A stretch of DNA of 64,000 nt from Rhabditophanes sp. KR3021 (GCA_963281155.1 CAUJLY010000006.1:992001-1056000); one strand, 5' to 3'; positions 23,514 to 35,632 are shown, counted from the first letter of the stretch. Numbers and translations: made by a program. The notes: a model not told the origin generated them from the letters alone.

Positions 23514-24339
23514 TTCAAATCTTTATTAAAATTTTAGTTTACGTAGAATTTATGATTATCATCAAAATGAAGACATATTTATACTCATTTTTTGTCTACG
23601 TTACAACAATAAAAGTGGGGAAAAAAATTAACTTTCTTTCTATTATTAACCTTCTTCCTCATAATCACCAGGAAATGTTATTTAATATTAGGTTTTATTT
23701 AATAATAACATAAAGTTCACGAGACTTGTCTGATTCTTTTGAATTAAGTTATTTAAAAACTTCAACACAAGATCCGCGCAATCAGGATATTGCGTTTAAT
23801 AGTGGGGAGATTAAAAATGTTCCAGAGTATTTGCGTTACATGTACTTTATATGTAAGTGAACAAATATCTTGGTCCCGGATTTTGAAGGGACTAAAACGA
23901 GACTAGTGTATAAATGTAGATTATTTGATTTTATAACAACTAGGAGGTATATAAAAGGTATTTAATAAAATGAAACATAAAAAAGCATAATAGATGCATA
24001 TATGTATAGTATTAAAGCATCAGAACCCGGTGGCTTTTAAAAATAATATGTCATTAAATATATCTTTCATATTTTTCCTATTAAAGAATCAATCTGTCTA
24101 GCAACACTAAGTATAGATTCTGAATAAACACTAGTGCAAGGTGCGAAGAAGTATTTGTTTGCCAAGGAGTAAAGTTGCAATGGAACAACGGCATCATCTC
24201 CCATTGTTGAAATATTTGCTCTCCACAAATGAAAAGGTGATACCTCATCTTATTATTAGATGCTGAAATTACTTTGTTTGTGATTATTTTTGGTGGTGCT
24301 GTTTCAACTAAAGATAAAGTATTATATTCGGAATTTCTT
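23514..24339. other. Intergenic
   Basis: AT-rich; the small open frames here carry no recognisable content. Confidence 0.5.
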
Positions 24340-24660
24340 ATTATTAAATTCCTAAATTCCGTAAATAAGTAAATTAGTCTGAAATCATATTTTGTAAAAT
24401 ATTTAAATGGCCTCCACGACCAGCAAAAAAGAGATATCAAAGATTTGTTAAGTGATTCAAGGATATTGATTGACGTTATTTCGAACTGCTTCAACAGAAT
24501 TTCCACAAAACATGATTCGTTTCCAGAGCAGAGGGTTTAAGGTAAAAAATCTTGACTTTTTCCAGACTTGCTTTGGGAATGTGCCATAAACTGCTGCTTT
24601 GAAAAAACTGATACACCAGTTTGTAAAATTGGTAAAACTGAGTTTGATGACATAGGCCAA
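24340..24660. repeat. Interspersed repeat, copy B
   Basis: Longest copy of the family also seen at 18955-19215 and 46725-46985. On its minus strand it reads TFPKQVWKKSRFF in an open frame, matching TFLKQVWTNSVS in copy C, and WSWRPFKYF next to KSLISLF, matching the block before GTKV in copy C. These could be traces of an old coding exon or chance open frames in a non-coding element. Confidence 0.55.
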
Positions 24661-25059
24661 ACCTTAAAAGCACTCATAACCTGCTTGTAGAGACAGCTAA
24701 TAATAAGATTTACTTAAGATATTATACTTATTTCTTTTGAGGAATGAAACCTATTTTCCTAAAGAACATTGCACAAAGCAAATTAAAGACTCTATAATTA
24801 TACTACAGACGCAAAAACCACACGTGATTATTCTTTATGCATGTTAGTAAACAACTTATTAAATTCTCTTGAAGATTCAAAGAATGTCATGACTTTTAGC
24901 AGCGATTTAAATAATGATGCCTCCAACAGTGATTCAATTAAACAAAAGGATAAATTTCCCTCCGAAAAATGATGCAAGATTCATTGTGAGTTTGTCTTTA
25001 AATACACTCTCAAAATTGAATTTGAAGCACAACTGACCAAAATAACATTTCATTTTCTT
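24661..25059. other. Intergenic
   Basis: Nothing supported. Confidence 0.45.
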
Positions 25060-25505
25060 ACAATCTGAAAATGATAATTTAGAATATTGACCATATCTTC
25101 TTGATAAAGTGTTTGTTTAGGTGTGGTCGTTTTTTGTCCATTCTTACTAAAGGCATACGTATTATACATCATGCCACTGCCTGAAAATGTATGTATTATT
25201 AAAAAGTTAATTTGTTTAACAAACCATAATTGAATTTTATTCCATAGTCATTAACATTGGTAGTTGCAGCTTTGACAAAATTATGTTCTTGGTCGACAAT
25301 AACATTAGCTGGAAAAGTTGTTGGTAACACAGTGTTCCGCATCAACCATCACTATATAAATGAGTTGTTGTACTTTCAGGTGCTTCAAATGATATCATAA
25401 CAGGTGAAGTTGTGGTAATAGCAATGAATGTATTATAATTTTCTGTGTCTGGTTGGTTATTAATAGAATACAAGGCAATCCATTATCATAGGCAAATGTA
25501 AGTAA
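25060..25505 (-). pseudogene. Relic of an IgGFc-binding-domain-like gene
   Basis: On the minus strand from about 25455 the frame reads NTFIAITTTSPVMISFEAPE, then STTTHLYSDG, a stop codon, then CGTLCY. It corresponds to NTSIAITTSSKVMLSFEAPL...DGSCGIYCY in the intact gene at 59047-60549. Sequence on both sides is scrambled. A dead fourth member of the family, covering only the middle of the domain. Confidence 0.72.
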
Positions 25506-25817
25506 GAATCAGCAGTATTAACTCATTCAAAAAAGGTAGAAATTAATAATAAACAAATATATTATTAACATATTTATTTATAACAAAGTAGACACATATT
25601 AATAAACAAGAACAACTATTTACAAACATTTTTAATCCTATTATATCATAATCACACCTTGAAACTGCAAAAGGCTCCTCATCAATTTGAATCCGCATTT
25701 TGTTAACAGTGAAAGAGTGCATACGTGGATATACTTATCATAAAACGTAGAATCAATAAAAATTGACACAAACTGAGACAGTTTAATATTTTCAAAAATA
25801 GTCCCAATGAAATATTA
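25506..25817. other. Spacer downstream of the ABC transporter
   Basis: AT-rich; nothing else seen. Confidence 0.5.
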
Positions 25818-28800
25818 TTAATTAGATTGTTCCTTGACTAAACCCGCATCTAAAGCTAATGAATAGAAAGCCGATTTTTTGTTTGAAAGTAGCATTGCCG
25901 GCGTATCATATTCAACAATAGTTCCTTGATCCATCACCATAATTTTGTCATAATTTATGAGAGTATCAATTCTGTGGGCTATGGCTATGATAGTTGAGTC
26001 GGCGAATTGTTGTCTGATTGTTTCTTGGATTAGTTGATCTGTTTGTTGATCTACACTAGATGACATTTCATCTAATACAATTAGACGAGATCGTCTCAGC
26101 AAAGCACGTGTTAAACATAATAATTGTCTTTGACCAACACTGAAATTACTTCCTGCCTCTGTTACAATTGTTTGCAAACCATTTTCTAATTTATAAACAA
26201 CAAAGTCTTTCATGTGAGAATGTTCTAGTGCTTGCCAGACTTGATCGTCTGTATAGTTGTTAAATGGATCTAAATTGAAACGTAAGTCTGCTGAGAAAAG
26301 TACGGGATCTTGTGGAATAATTGTGATATGTTCTCTTAAATCATGTAAACCAATTTCAGAAATATCAACATCGTCAATCATTATTTTACCCTCAGCTGGT
26401 TCAATCATTCTAAATAATCCAAGGGTTAAACTTGATTTCCCAGACCCTATAAAATTAGATAAATAATATTGGATGTTTTAATGTACCAGTTCGACCGACA
26501 ATTCCAATATTGTCACCTCCTTTGATATGGATTGAAAGATTTTTTATTACTAGATCCAAGCCCTCACGATATCTTGTAGAATAATTTTCTATCTTAATTT
26601 CACCTTTTGAAGGCCAATTTGATTTACACATTTTACCTTTTTGTGTTCTCCAGTCAGGTTCCGTTTCCATATTTGAAAATTCTGAAACCCTTTCTACACT
26701 GACAATTTCAGTTTCCAGTGCAGATAAACAACGAATTGCAAAGCTTAAAACTTCAGTTATATTCATTGAATAACTAATAGATAAAGCAATGATTCCCGTG
26801 GAAGTAATCAATCCCATTTCTTTTGCTATCGCTCCAAACAACACAGTAAATAGCAATACAACAGAGCCTATAAATTCAAGTCTTATTCCTAACCATCTTT
26901 GACATAAATCTATTAAATATTCCGCTTTAATTAGTGTGTCGATTTTGTTATCTGATGTTTCAGTAAATGATAATTCCTTTCCATACGCTCGAATGTTTGC
27001 TACTCCTTCTATGGTTTCTTTGAAATGACTGTAAATTGGCGATCTCGCAATGCCTGATATTCTCTGAAGCTGCCTTTGGCAAGGTAAAATTAATTTCAAG
27101 ATGAACATATAAAGTATAAATAACGGAATAATGACTACAATAAATATGGGTGTAGTATAGATAATTAATGATATTGCTACAATAATTTGGCATACACATG
27201 TTGCAAAATATCTAGAAATAATGTTATATATTATGTTTTATTTTATCTTACCTAAGACTCATAGGAATCATTGTATCAATAACCTCAATATCTTTCCCAA
27301 TACGCTGCAAGCACCTTCCAATAGGTGTAATATCATGAAGACGCATTGGCCGGTGCATAATATTTGAAATTAATGGGTTGTGCATATTTTTAGAAGCTCG
27401 TAAGATGCCAAACATTAAGGCCATCATGGATAAAATGAATGCTACTGACTCAAGAGCACCAATTACTCCATAAACAGATAACCGTGTCTCAAGATTGATA
27501 TTTGAATGTGTTTCGTTTCTAGCTATTTTGTCATATGTATCTGACCAATTAGATAACCATAAACTTCTCGACAGTGTTAATAGATTTTCACTCAAATAAC
27601 CGAAAATAAAAAATAATACTAGGGAGTATGATGTTGCCTTGAAATAAGTTAGGTAAACTTTAAATTTAACTCTCCCAGACTCAGCAAATTCTTCAGTCAT
27701 AAGGGCACCAGCTAATTCTTTATCAATATCATTAGTGATATCTCTTGTATCTAGTAATGGAGTTTCAAGATTTTCTAAATCATCTGTGTCTGACATTGAA
27801 ATATTATCAAACCTAATACTATCTGATAAGTCTTCACTAACTGAATCTTCTTTATCCGTATCAACATCTTTCATGAATGCAAAGAAGAATGGATCATTGA
27901 TTAAATTTTGATAAGTACCCATCTTTTTGATTTTAGAATCTTCCATCATGATAATTAGATCTACCTTGTCAAGCAATAATGTATTGTTGGTGACTAAAAG
28001 TCTTGTTTTGTTTTTTAAAATACCTTCCCGTCCAATTACATTTTCAAAGATATGCTTTCCGACGTGGCAATCTACAGCTGATAAAGGATCGTCTAATAAA
28101 TAAATATCATTATTTGAATAAACTGCAACTGCCAATCCAATTCTAGCTTTTTGTCCACCAGATAAATTTATTCCCTTTTCACCAATTTCCGTTAGATCAG
28201 AATTAGCAAAGTTAGGTAAATCTTTATCTAAAGTACAAGCCTTTAGGACTTTGTTATAAAAGTTTGCTTTATAATCCGATCCAAACAAAATATTATCTCT
28301 AATACTCATATTTTGGATCCAAGGTTGTTGTGGAGCATATGAAATGGTGCCATTAATTGAAACAGCCCGTTCATCATTCAATTGAGTCATTTCGCCCAGG
28401 ATAGCATTGATTAGGGAACTTTTGCCTGATCCAACTTTTCCAATAATTGCAACTAATTGGCCTTTCTCTATTTCTATATTAACATTAGTTAAGTTACTTT
28501 TACTATCGTATAAATTATCCCATGAAAATTGGCCATTTTCAATAATTATAGCATTGCCAAACTCATTTTTATCCCTAATAATAGCATCTTCTTTAAGTTC
28601 ATCTGAAATGAAAAATTCTTTGAGGCGTTGATTAGACACAGATAATTGGACAATTTGATCTATTAAAAGCCCCAACAACATAGTAGGACCTTTCATTTGA
28701 TTCATCAATGTCATTGAAACAAAGGCAACTTGGGGAGTAAGGAGGTTATGTTCTCTATCCGTCAAAGTATACGTTAAAAATGTTAAAAGAGCAACCAAAA

Positions 28801-30507
28801 ATGCCGAACTTTCATTGAATGTATCAACAAATATTCTAATCATTGAAGCTTTCTTAATATAGTTTATTTCTTGAGTTCTGATTTTTTCAACCATATCAGA
28901 TATTGGTAATTCCCAAGCCTGTCAGATTAATTTGTACTTTATCAAAAAATTTTACCAACTTACATATAACTTAATAACCTTAATACCATTTAAAATTTCA
29001 TTACACAATTTGACTCGCTCATCCTTACATCTCATTTGAGCCACTTCATATTTACCGACAAACAACGATGCAACGTAGTTGAGTGGAAGAAATGCAATCA
29101 TAACAATTGCTCCAACCAAAGCAGACCATCCTAATGTATTAATTAAATAAATCAAGCAAACCATAATCTGGAAAGGTGAACTAAATATTTGCAAAACATT
29201 CCATGATATTTCCTATAAATATAATTGATGAAAAGTATATGATTAAATTACATGATATCGTCCAACATCAATTGCCATCAAATTAACAATTTCCCCAACT
29301 GTCTTATCTTTCCTTGCTATATTAGACAATTTTAAAGTTTTCCTAAACGTTGCTGCAGTCAAAGTAGTTTTAATTTGTGTTCCCATTTTACACATAATGT
29401 AGTAGAAATAATTTAAAACTAAATTACGAGCTGATGATACCAGAAACATAAGAATTGCATATGAAATACCGAGCCAAAGAGGTGAATTTTTGTCAGAAAC
29501 AAAATTAATCATTTGATTCAAGAGATATGGCAAGAGAAATTGAAGAGAATCGGAAATAATCTTTAAAGTACCTGCTAGCATTAGCTCATATTTGAACATC
29601 TTAGATAGAGTCAATAAAATTGATGGTGGTGATGGTTTCTTTATTTTTGAATCTGTTTCAGCTAATCGCTGTTGTTGATAAAATTTTTTAATAACTGGAT
29701 TCCAATAAGTAATCCACAAAACTTCTAAATGACTACTTGTACAATCTTCATTTAAATCATACAATTCTTCCATTACGAGATCTTTGCGTGAGCCAACATT
29801 TACTAACGAATTATACCACCACATTGTTAATTTAGACAAAAATGAGGAATATTCTTCAGGTGAAGGATATCCTTCTCTATAATCAGGCCTAGCTGATGAA
29901 TCCGAATAACTGAATAAGATACATTGAATAATAAATATAATATAAAGAATTGTGAAAAGAACACTTCCAAACAAATCTGCCGTTTGTTCGTTTTTGTAGA
30001 TGGCATACATTTCTGGCATAGAGCAAATTGCAAATAACATCCATGTGATGTGTAAGATCCCATTACTTAATACACCTTTTTGTTTGCAAGTATATTGTGC
30101 TCCAATCAATCCAATCTAAAAAGTTAGTTCACACTTTATTTAAATTTTATTAAACTCACAAATGTAATAATCCAAGTAATAGAATACTGATAAGTTGCTA
30201 CATCAGAATAACTTTTCATTCCAAATAGAAACATTACAACAGGAGCAAATGATAAAACCAAAGCAAATATAGTAAGCACAAATTTAGTCAAAATCATTTT
30301 GCTCCATCTTAAAGATACAGCAAATGATCGCTTACTAAATCGTTCAGTATATTGCAAAAATACTGGCATTAGAAACCAGAAGAAAGCAGGTGGAATCCAG
30401 GCAATATATGTTTGCCTGTAACATTCGTCAATAACTGGTAGTGATGATGAGTTGATTGTTTTATTATGTGCCCAGAATGAACCGTTACAAAATGGATATT
30501 TCAGCAT
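25818..30507 (-). CDS. ABC transporter, ABCC/MRP family (full length with TMD0)
   Basis: Six exons (30507-30160, 30115-29252, 29212-28964, 28918-27252, 27211-26487, 26446-25818) keep one frame throughout and give 1493 residues, close to MRP1. The N-terminus (FCNGSFW, then membrane helices) is the extra TMD0 domain of long MRPs. The two six-helix domains and two nucleotide-binding domains follow in order. NBD1: Walker A GKVGSGKSS (about 647-655), LSGGQ (739-743), LLDDPLSAVD with D in the catalytic place, as usual in MRPs. NBD2: Walker A GRTGSGKSS, signature FSVGQRQ (about 1386-1392), VLDEM with catalytic E at about 1411, and AHR at about 1441-1443. Conserved KLYAWELP and SPIYSHFKETIEG are present. 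It should export glutathione, glucuronide and similar conjugates, with UGT and GGT genes close by. Intron 5 splits the NBD2 Walker A motif. Confidence 0.9.
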
Positions 30508-31208
30508 TTTTTGTTAATATAAATAAATAGTCTAAATAAAAATAGAATCTTTTATATAATTTTAATTAGTAAATTTATTCATATATTATACCACCTTCTT
30601 ATTAACCAGTAGTAAAATAAATCGAATAGCAGGAGAAATCAAAGTTACAAGATTAAATTAGTAATCGTCATAAATTACACACTAAACACACATCTATTAA
30701 GCACACTTTTGCAATTTAACACTAAAATGATTAGATAAAAAGTACACAAATGTATGTATACTTGTTAGACAACAAAAAGATAATTTGATATTGAAATAAT
30801 ATTTTAAAAAATGACCGATTTATTTTTGAGATCTTAATATTATAAAGTATATGTAAAGTTAAAAGGTATTTTCAGATTTAATAAATAAATATACTATTTT
30901 AATTAAAAATTAATACAATAATTCGTAAGTTTTAGGAATAGTTCGTATATTTCAAAATTATTTGAATATGATATCATTTGCAAGGTTTTGAAATTGTGAC
31001 GAATGTACATACATATGGGGCGGCCATGTAAGTATACACATACTTACTTTGATATGTAAACGAATCATAATGTGGAAGCTTGGTTTTGGAAAATTCAGTT
31101 GGGAATACACGCTTAAGACACAATCAGTAGACAATAATTAATCATTTTTTTCACAATTAAATTACTTATTTTTCATTAAAACATGATGTTTGTACTTTAA
31201 ACAGTATC
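30508..31208. other. Intergenic between the ABCC promoter side and tRNA-Phe
   Basis: Contains short CATA-type simple repeats around 31005-31060. No gene seen. Confidence 0.5.
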
Positions 31209-31280
31209 GTCATGATAGCTCAGTTGGGAGACGCTAGACTGAAGATCTAAATGTCGCTGGTTCGGTTCCTGCTCGCGGCA
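31209..31280 (+). tRNA. tRNA-Phe(GAA)-like gene, partly degenerate
   Basis: 72 bases with a clear D arm (ATAGCTCAGTTGGGAGA), anticodon loop CTGAAGA (GAA at 31241-31243, phenylalanine) and TTCGGTT T-loop. The acceptor stem GTCATGA/TCGCGGC has one mismatch and two G-U pairs, the D-arm has a changed base and the T-stem is weakened. Either a decaying copy or a pseudogene of tRNA-Phe; the true functional copies are probably elsewhere. Confidence 0.65.
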
Positions 31281-31487
31281 ATAACTTTTCGTAAAACTTC
31301 TATTATAAATCAAAGTTGTTAAAATTGAAAATTATATCCACAGATAGATGATACATAGAATATTATTTCAAATAAGTTTGTATTTTATTATTTATAATAA
31401 GTTCTTTCTATTTGTAACAATATTTAACTGTAAAAATAAAGAAATTATCATACAACTGCATAGTTACACATATATTTATAACATTTT

Positions 31488-33420
31488 TTAGTATCCACTA
31501 CATTCACTATCAACTCCCTTTCTGAAGTCACTATTTGCAGTTATCCTTCCACTAGCTTCTTTTCCAACAGCAGTAACAACTCCTATATTTTCTCTCTTAG
31601 AAAATGTATGACCTCTTTCCATTAATTTCGTGATGTATTCTTCTGGCATTCTATTTTCAATCATGGTCACATTGGGCCTAAGCTGATTGTGTATTCTTGG
31701 AAAATCAACACTACCTTTGATATTCTTGTTTAGCCACATGGATTGCAAGGCGACACCGGAAACTCCAGAGATAATGGTACTTCCTCCAGAACTTCCTAAA
31801 ACAAGTATTTCATTTGTATCATTTATGCCTTCGTTTTTAGTAAAGATAATAATTGGACTCATACTGCTCATCGGTCTTTTTCCTGGTTCAATATAATTTG
31901 CTTTTGAAGGAGGTATTCCAAAAGTATTATGATGGTTAGGCATACTGAAGTCATCCATTTGGTCGTTGTGCAAAATTCCTGAACTTGAACTGATTACTCT
32001 AGCCCCTAGAATTAAGTTGATTGTGGATGTGACGCTAACAGCATTTCCATCAACGTCAATAATAGAAACATGAGTTGTGCCATGATCTTCGTTATACTCG
32101 AACTCTCCTCCGTAATATTTGTCGTCGTGTGTGTCATGTGTGATTTTTGCTCTTACCTTTTTAGCCCATTCTCTTGATGTAATATTTTTAGCTATAGCCG
32201 TGGCATTATCAAGAAAATCCATGTCACCCAAAGCACTTCTAGCTGCAAAGGCAAATTTGTTAGATTCAATAAAATGGTGGAAGTAATTTTCCCAATCATC
32301 GAATGTTGAAATAGAATCAAATGTATACCCATCCATAATGTTTAGAATTGATTGAGTTACAGAGGAAGCAGAAGGGGGTGGAGGTCCGCAGGCAAAACGA
32401 TTGTTCTTGAAAGATGTATAAATTACTGATTCATCTGACCTAATAATAGACCGATAATTAGCATAATCTTCAGCAGTAATTATACCCCCATTTTCTTCAA
32501 ATTCTTGAACCAGCACTTTTGTGAAACTGCTGTTGTAGAAAGCTTCAATAGGGTTGGCAGAATCAGCTATCATCTTGAATGTTTGTAGTAGATTCACCCT
32601 TGTCCTAATGAGCTCACCAGCTTTAAAGATAACACCGGTTTCTGGATTAATAAAAACGTGCATCGACGGCTCCATTTTGATCTGATCTTCCATCATTTTT
32701 AAAGCATGAGCAAGAGAATGACTTGTTGGATATCCTTCTTCAAGTAGGCGAATAGTTGGTCGTACCAACTGCTCCCAGAAAACTTTGCCGGAACCAAACT
32801 TTTCAAACGCAGTGTATAAACCATGAAGTTCGCCACTAACAGCAACAGCGAGATATCCAGTTTTAGCAGATTTCCAACGATTGTCAAACATTGTCTTGTT
32901 TGCTGCTGCAGGGGCAGTTTCACGAGCATCAATGACATGACATTTCTTCTCAGTAGCATTGTAAATAGTCATAAAATGACCACCACCTAAAAATAATGGT
33001 TAAAATCAAAAAGTTAAACCAATTAAATATACCTAAGCCAGCAGAGTGTGGATTTATTACACCAAGACAAAACAACGAAGCAATAGCTGCATCAATCGCA
33101 TTCCCATTTAGCAAAAGAACGTCTCGGCCAATTTGTGAGCAGATTTCATTGTCAGCTGCTACAGAAGCTTTGCTGTACTGCCCAAAAAAGGAAGATGATG
33201 GTTCAGGAAAAGGTGGTAATTTTGTTTTATATGGTTTAAAATATAAAAATCCAGAAAATATCGTTGTCAACAGAATAAAAAATATAATCACAGTAAGCAA
33301 AATGCCAATAAGCCTCTTCTTAGGCACTGTAAATCTCTTTTGTCGTACATTATCAAATGGAAGGTAAAGAGGAATCGCTGGTTTGGTTTCATCGTCGTAT
33401 TGCATAGAATAAGTTGACAT
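31488..33420 (-). CDS. Gamma-glutamyltransferase (membrane-bound)
   Basis: Exons 33420-33033 and 32986-31488 join after SAGLG to restore HSAGLGGGHF, a GGT hallmark; 628 residues. A short cytoplasmic tail and one membrane helix (about 37-61) make it a type II protein facing outside. The autocatalytic cleavage threonine is in DHGTTHVSI (about T433), and STINL follows. RPMSSMSP (500-507) and the glycine motif GSSGGS (527-532) complete the active site. It removes the gamma-glutamyl group from glutathione and its conjugates. The ATG at 33420 lies 4 bases after a TTATAG acceptor-like site, supporting it over the longer TTG-started frame. Next gene downstream on the strand is the ABCC transporter. 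Confidence 0.9.
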
Positions 33421-34109
33421 ATTTCTATAAAACAATTTAAATAAATCACTGAGAAAATTAAATAAATAATGATTTCGTTTTTTGCAATTGAAACTCTTTT
33501 AAATTTTAATTGTGTACTTAATGAAATTAAATCACATAACAAAAAATGCAAATGGGTAGCCTAAATTAGTATTTAATAAGTTTAGATTTGTCATATAACA
33601 AATATTTTAAGTGCAGTGATGTGAATGATTGATTTAAAAATTATGATCATTACATATATCATTTTTGTTCTTTTTGTTCCTTTTGATTTTTATGATGATT
33701 GTTTAACTTACGCCATTACATTTTTTGACAAGAGTATGTACTCATATTGATCATTCTTTGTTTCTTTGTTTGAACCTAATGTTCTTATGCCATCAAATCT
33801 TTTATTTCAATCAAAATTCCTTTACGTTTACTTTAATATTTTACAACTTTAATTTACTTTAATTCTTAACAATGAAATTTCAATATTTTCCAAATCTATT
33901 TGAAGTCAATCATTAAACAGATGCTCAGTTGAAATTCAGTGATGGATACATTAAAGTATCAAGAGGGATCTTATTTGGACATACCAAGTATTTTCATGTT
34001 TCAGTACGAGTTTCATTAATTTGCATAATACGTTATTTTTTACTTCAATTTTAAATGAAATAAAATCTTTATAACTTTTTTGTTGTTTCTTAATTGTCTT
34101 TTTGATTAC
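33421..34109. other. Intergenic
   Basis: AT-rich; nothing supported. Confidence 0.5.
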
Positions 34110-34152
34110 ACGCAGCTTCGCCGAGTTGCGTCTAGACCAGTGTCCTTGCTGG
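34110..34152. other. GC-rich double hairpin of unknown meaning
   Basis: ACGCAGCT/AGTTGCGT (34110-34131) forms an 8-bp stem (one G-U) around the loop TCGCCG, followed by CCAG...CTGG. It stands out against the AT-rich surroundings. No match to a tRNA, 5S or spliced-leader RNA is seen. Orientation cannot be assigned. Confidence 0.3.
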
Positions 34153-34197
34153 GTATTTTAAATTTTTAAACATATTACTCGTCTATCTATTTAAAGT

Positions 34198-34629
34198 TTA
34201 TTTGAAAAACATAAAATACAAAAAATTAATTGAAATCTTCGCAATTTCTTGGTGTATTGGGTTCCATATCCTCATCTTTTCCAATTCAATTTTGTTGATT
34301 TCAATTATTTTCGTAACTCCATCACCAAACAGTACGCGTCGGCGACTGATAGTGGAATAGTTTCTAAAAATAAAATAAATTGTATTTATTTTTTGCTTAA
34401 GATCCAACTGACCTTCTTCTATAATAGTCACATTGCTTTCACTATCAACTTCCATCAACTCCTGATCATCTTGGCTATCGTGATCCATACTTTCAAGGAC
34501 CTCCCTGTTAAACTGATCATTATTTGCTAATGTTTCGATTAAATCATAGTGATTTAAATTAGCATTATGCAATAAAACCAATGGCCAAATTTGAATCTCA
34601 TTTACCAAATATAGAAACAAATCACTCAT
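34198..34629 (-). CDS. Unknown small protein with a PP1-docking-like motif
   Basis: ATG frame of 143 codons. A better model removes a GTCAGT...TTTTTAG intron (about 34364-34412, in frame) so that an acidic stretch (DHDSQDDQELMEVDSE) is followed directly by NYSTISRRRVLFGDG. RRVLF fits the RVxF motif by which proteins dock on protein phosphatase 1. The start (MSDLFLYLVNEIQIWPLVLL) is hydrophobic and helical rather than a typical signal peptide. An open stretch at 34665-34765 on the same strand (YHIVKLIESLEKLRSSRGF) looks coding and may be an upstream exon, but no good splice join was found. Family not recognised; it could be the tail of a larger decayed gene. Confidence 0.4.
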   Translation of the reverse strand: MSDLFLYLVNEIQIWPLVLLHNANLNHYDLIETLANNDQFNREVLESMDHDSQDDQELMEVDSESNVTIIEEGQLDLKQKINTIYFIFRNYSTISRRRVLFGDGVTKIIEINKIELEKMRIWNPIHQEIAKISINFLYFMFFK

Positions 34630-34765
34630 TACATCTCTTAAGGTCTTTTGAATGACTATCTTACCTTACAAAATAAAAGCCCCTGCTGCTTCTTAGCTTT
34701 TCCAAACTTTCTATCAATTTCACAATATGATAACAAGTATAATTACATGCACTCTCTTTAACATA

Positions 34766-35065
34766 TTAATGTAATAGTTAGCTGCTTTCTACTTTATGTT
34801 TTAATTTATAAAAGCTACATATTGATAATACTTATTTGTGATACTTTGAACATTACATGTTGTAAAATTTATTAGATAAATTAATTATACGATCGTAAGA
34901 GTTATCATTTAATAAATTATAAAGCTTATCTACTTTCATTCAAAATGCAATTAAATTTCTTTTACAGGTGCTGTGGATGAATATAATTACGAAGAATTGT
35001 GATAAAGAAAAATATAACAGTAAAGTAAAAGATAGTTTATTGTGTCAAAATGGCCAAATTATGAC
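34766..35065. other. Spacer downstream of the saposin-like gene
   Basis: On the plus strand a TTTTACAG followed by a short open stretch (AVDEYNYEEL) at 34970-35002 was noticed. It has no context. Confidence 0.3.
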
Positions 35066-35578
35066 CTAACAGAAGTTAATCTAAAACAGAATGTACAATT
35101 ATTAAAATATATTATTATTTAACGTACTTCTGAGCAAATCTTTTGTGGTGGGTCGTTGGCTTGTATTCCCTTAACCAAATGATCAATTTCAGTGTCAAAT
35201 AATTCGTCGCAGAGTGATTCAAGGATTCTGGAAGTGTTTATTAAAGATATTCTGTTAAGCAAAAAACTTACGAAATTCCGCCGGTAATTTTTTTGCAAAC
35301 CCATTCAGCAGCCTACAATTAATAATTATGATGTTAATAATAAATTCTAACTAACACCGTCGGCAGAGCCTTCGTTGGCAGCCTAAAAATTATTTGTAAT
35401 TAACAAAATTAAGAACCAAAGTTACCATATAAGCTTCAAGTTCCTTGACGGCATCAAGACACAATGTGCCTAAAAAGGATTAATTTCCATGGATAATTTT
35501 TTAAAACTTACACTTGAATCCAGCAGAGACTGTTGAAGCCAAAAGGAAGAGAGAGATGAATACAGCTAAGAACTTCAT
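35066..35578 (-). CDS. Saposin-like (SapB-domain) secreted protein, caenopore type
   Basis: Six small exons: 35578-35512, 35469-35426, 35382-35356, 35312-35272, 35227-35128 and 35080-35066; 97 residues. Signal peptide at 1-19 (FISLFLLASTVSA). The mature part has the six cysteines of a saposin B fold: FKCTLC, EWVCKK, ESLCDE, QKICSE and INFC. The sixth exists only if the last intron (GTACGT...GTTTTAG) is removed; reading through instead gives a stop and a five-cysteine protein. Saposin-like proteins of this size (spp genes, caenopores) bind lipid membranes, and many are antimicrobial in the worm gut. The exons are tiny (15-100 bases) compared with the other genes here. Confidence 0.82.
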
Positions 35579-35623
35579 GTTAAGGTGATAGTAATGAAAC
35601 TGAATTTATGATAATAAAGTACT

Positions 35624-35632
35624 CCTTAAATA
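35624..35632 (-). promoter_or_regulatory. TATA-like element of the saposin-like gene
   Basis: TATTTAAGG on the minus strand, 45 bases before the ATG at 35578. Confidence 0.4.

Noticed and set aside
24081..24673. Three overlapping minus-strand open frames of 60-141 codons
   Set aside because: They lie in interspersed repeat copy B and its flank, and copies A and C have stops in the same places. Treated as repeat, not genes.
28407..28631. 74-codon plus-strand frame
   Set aside because: Exact shadow of the ABCC NBD1 exon on the other strand. The same applies to 26257-26466, 31687-31896 and 32996-33367.
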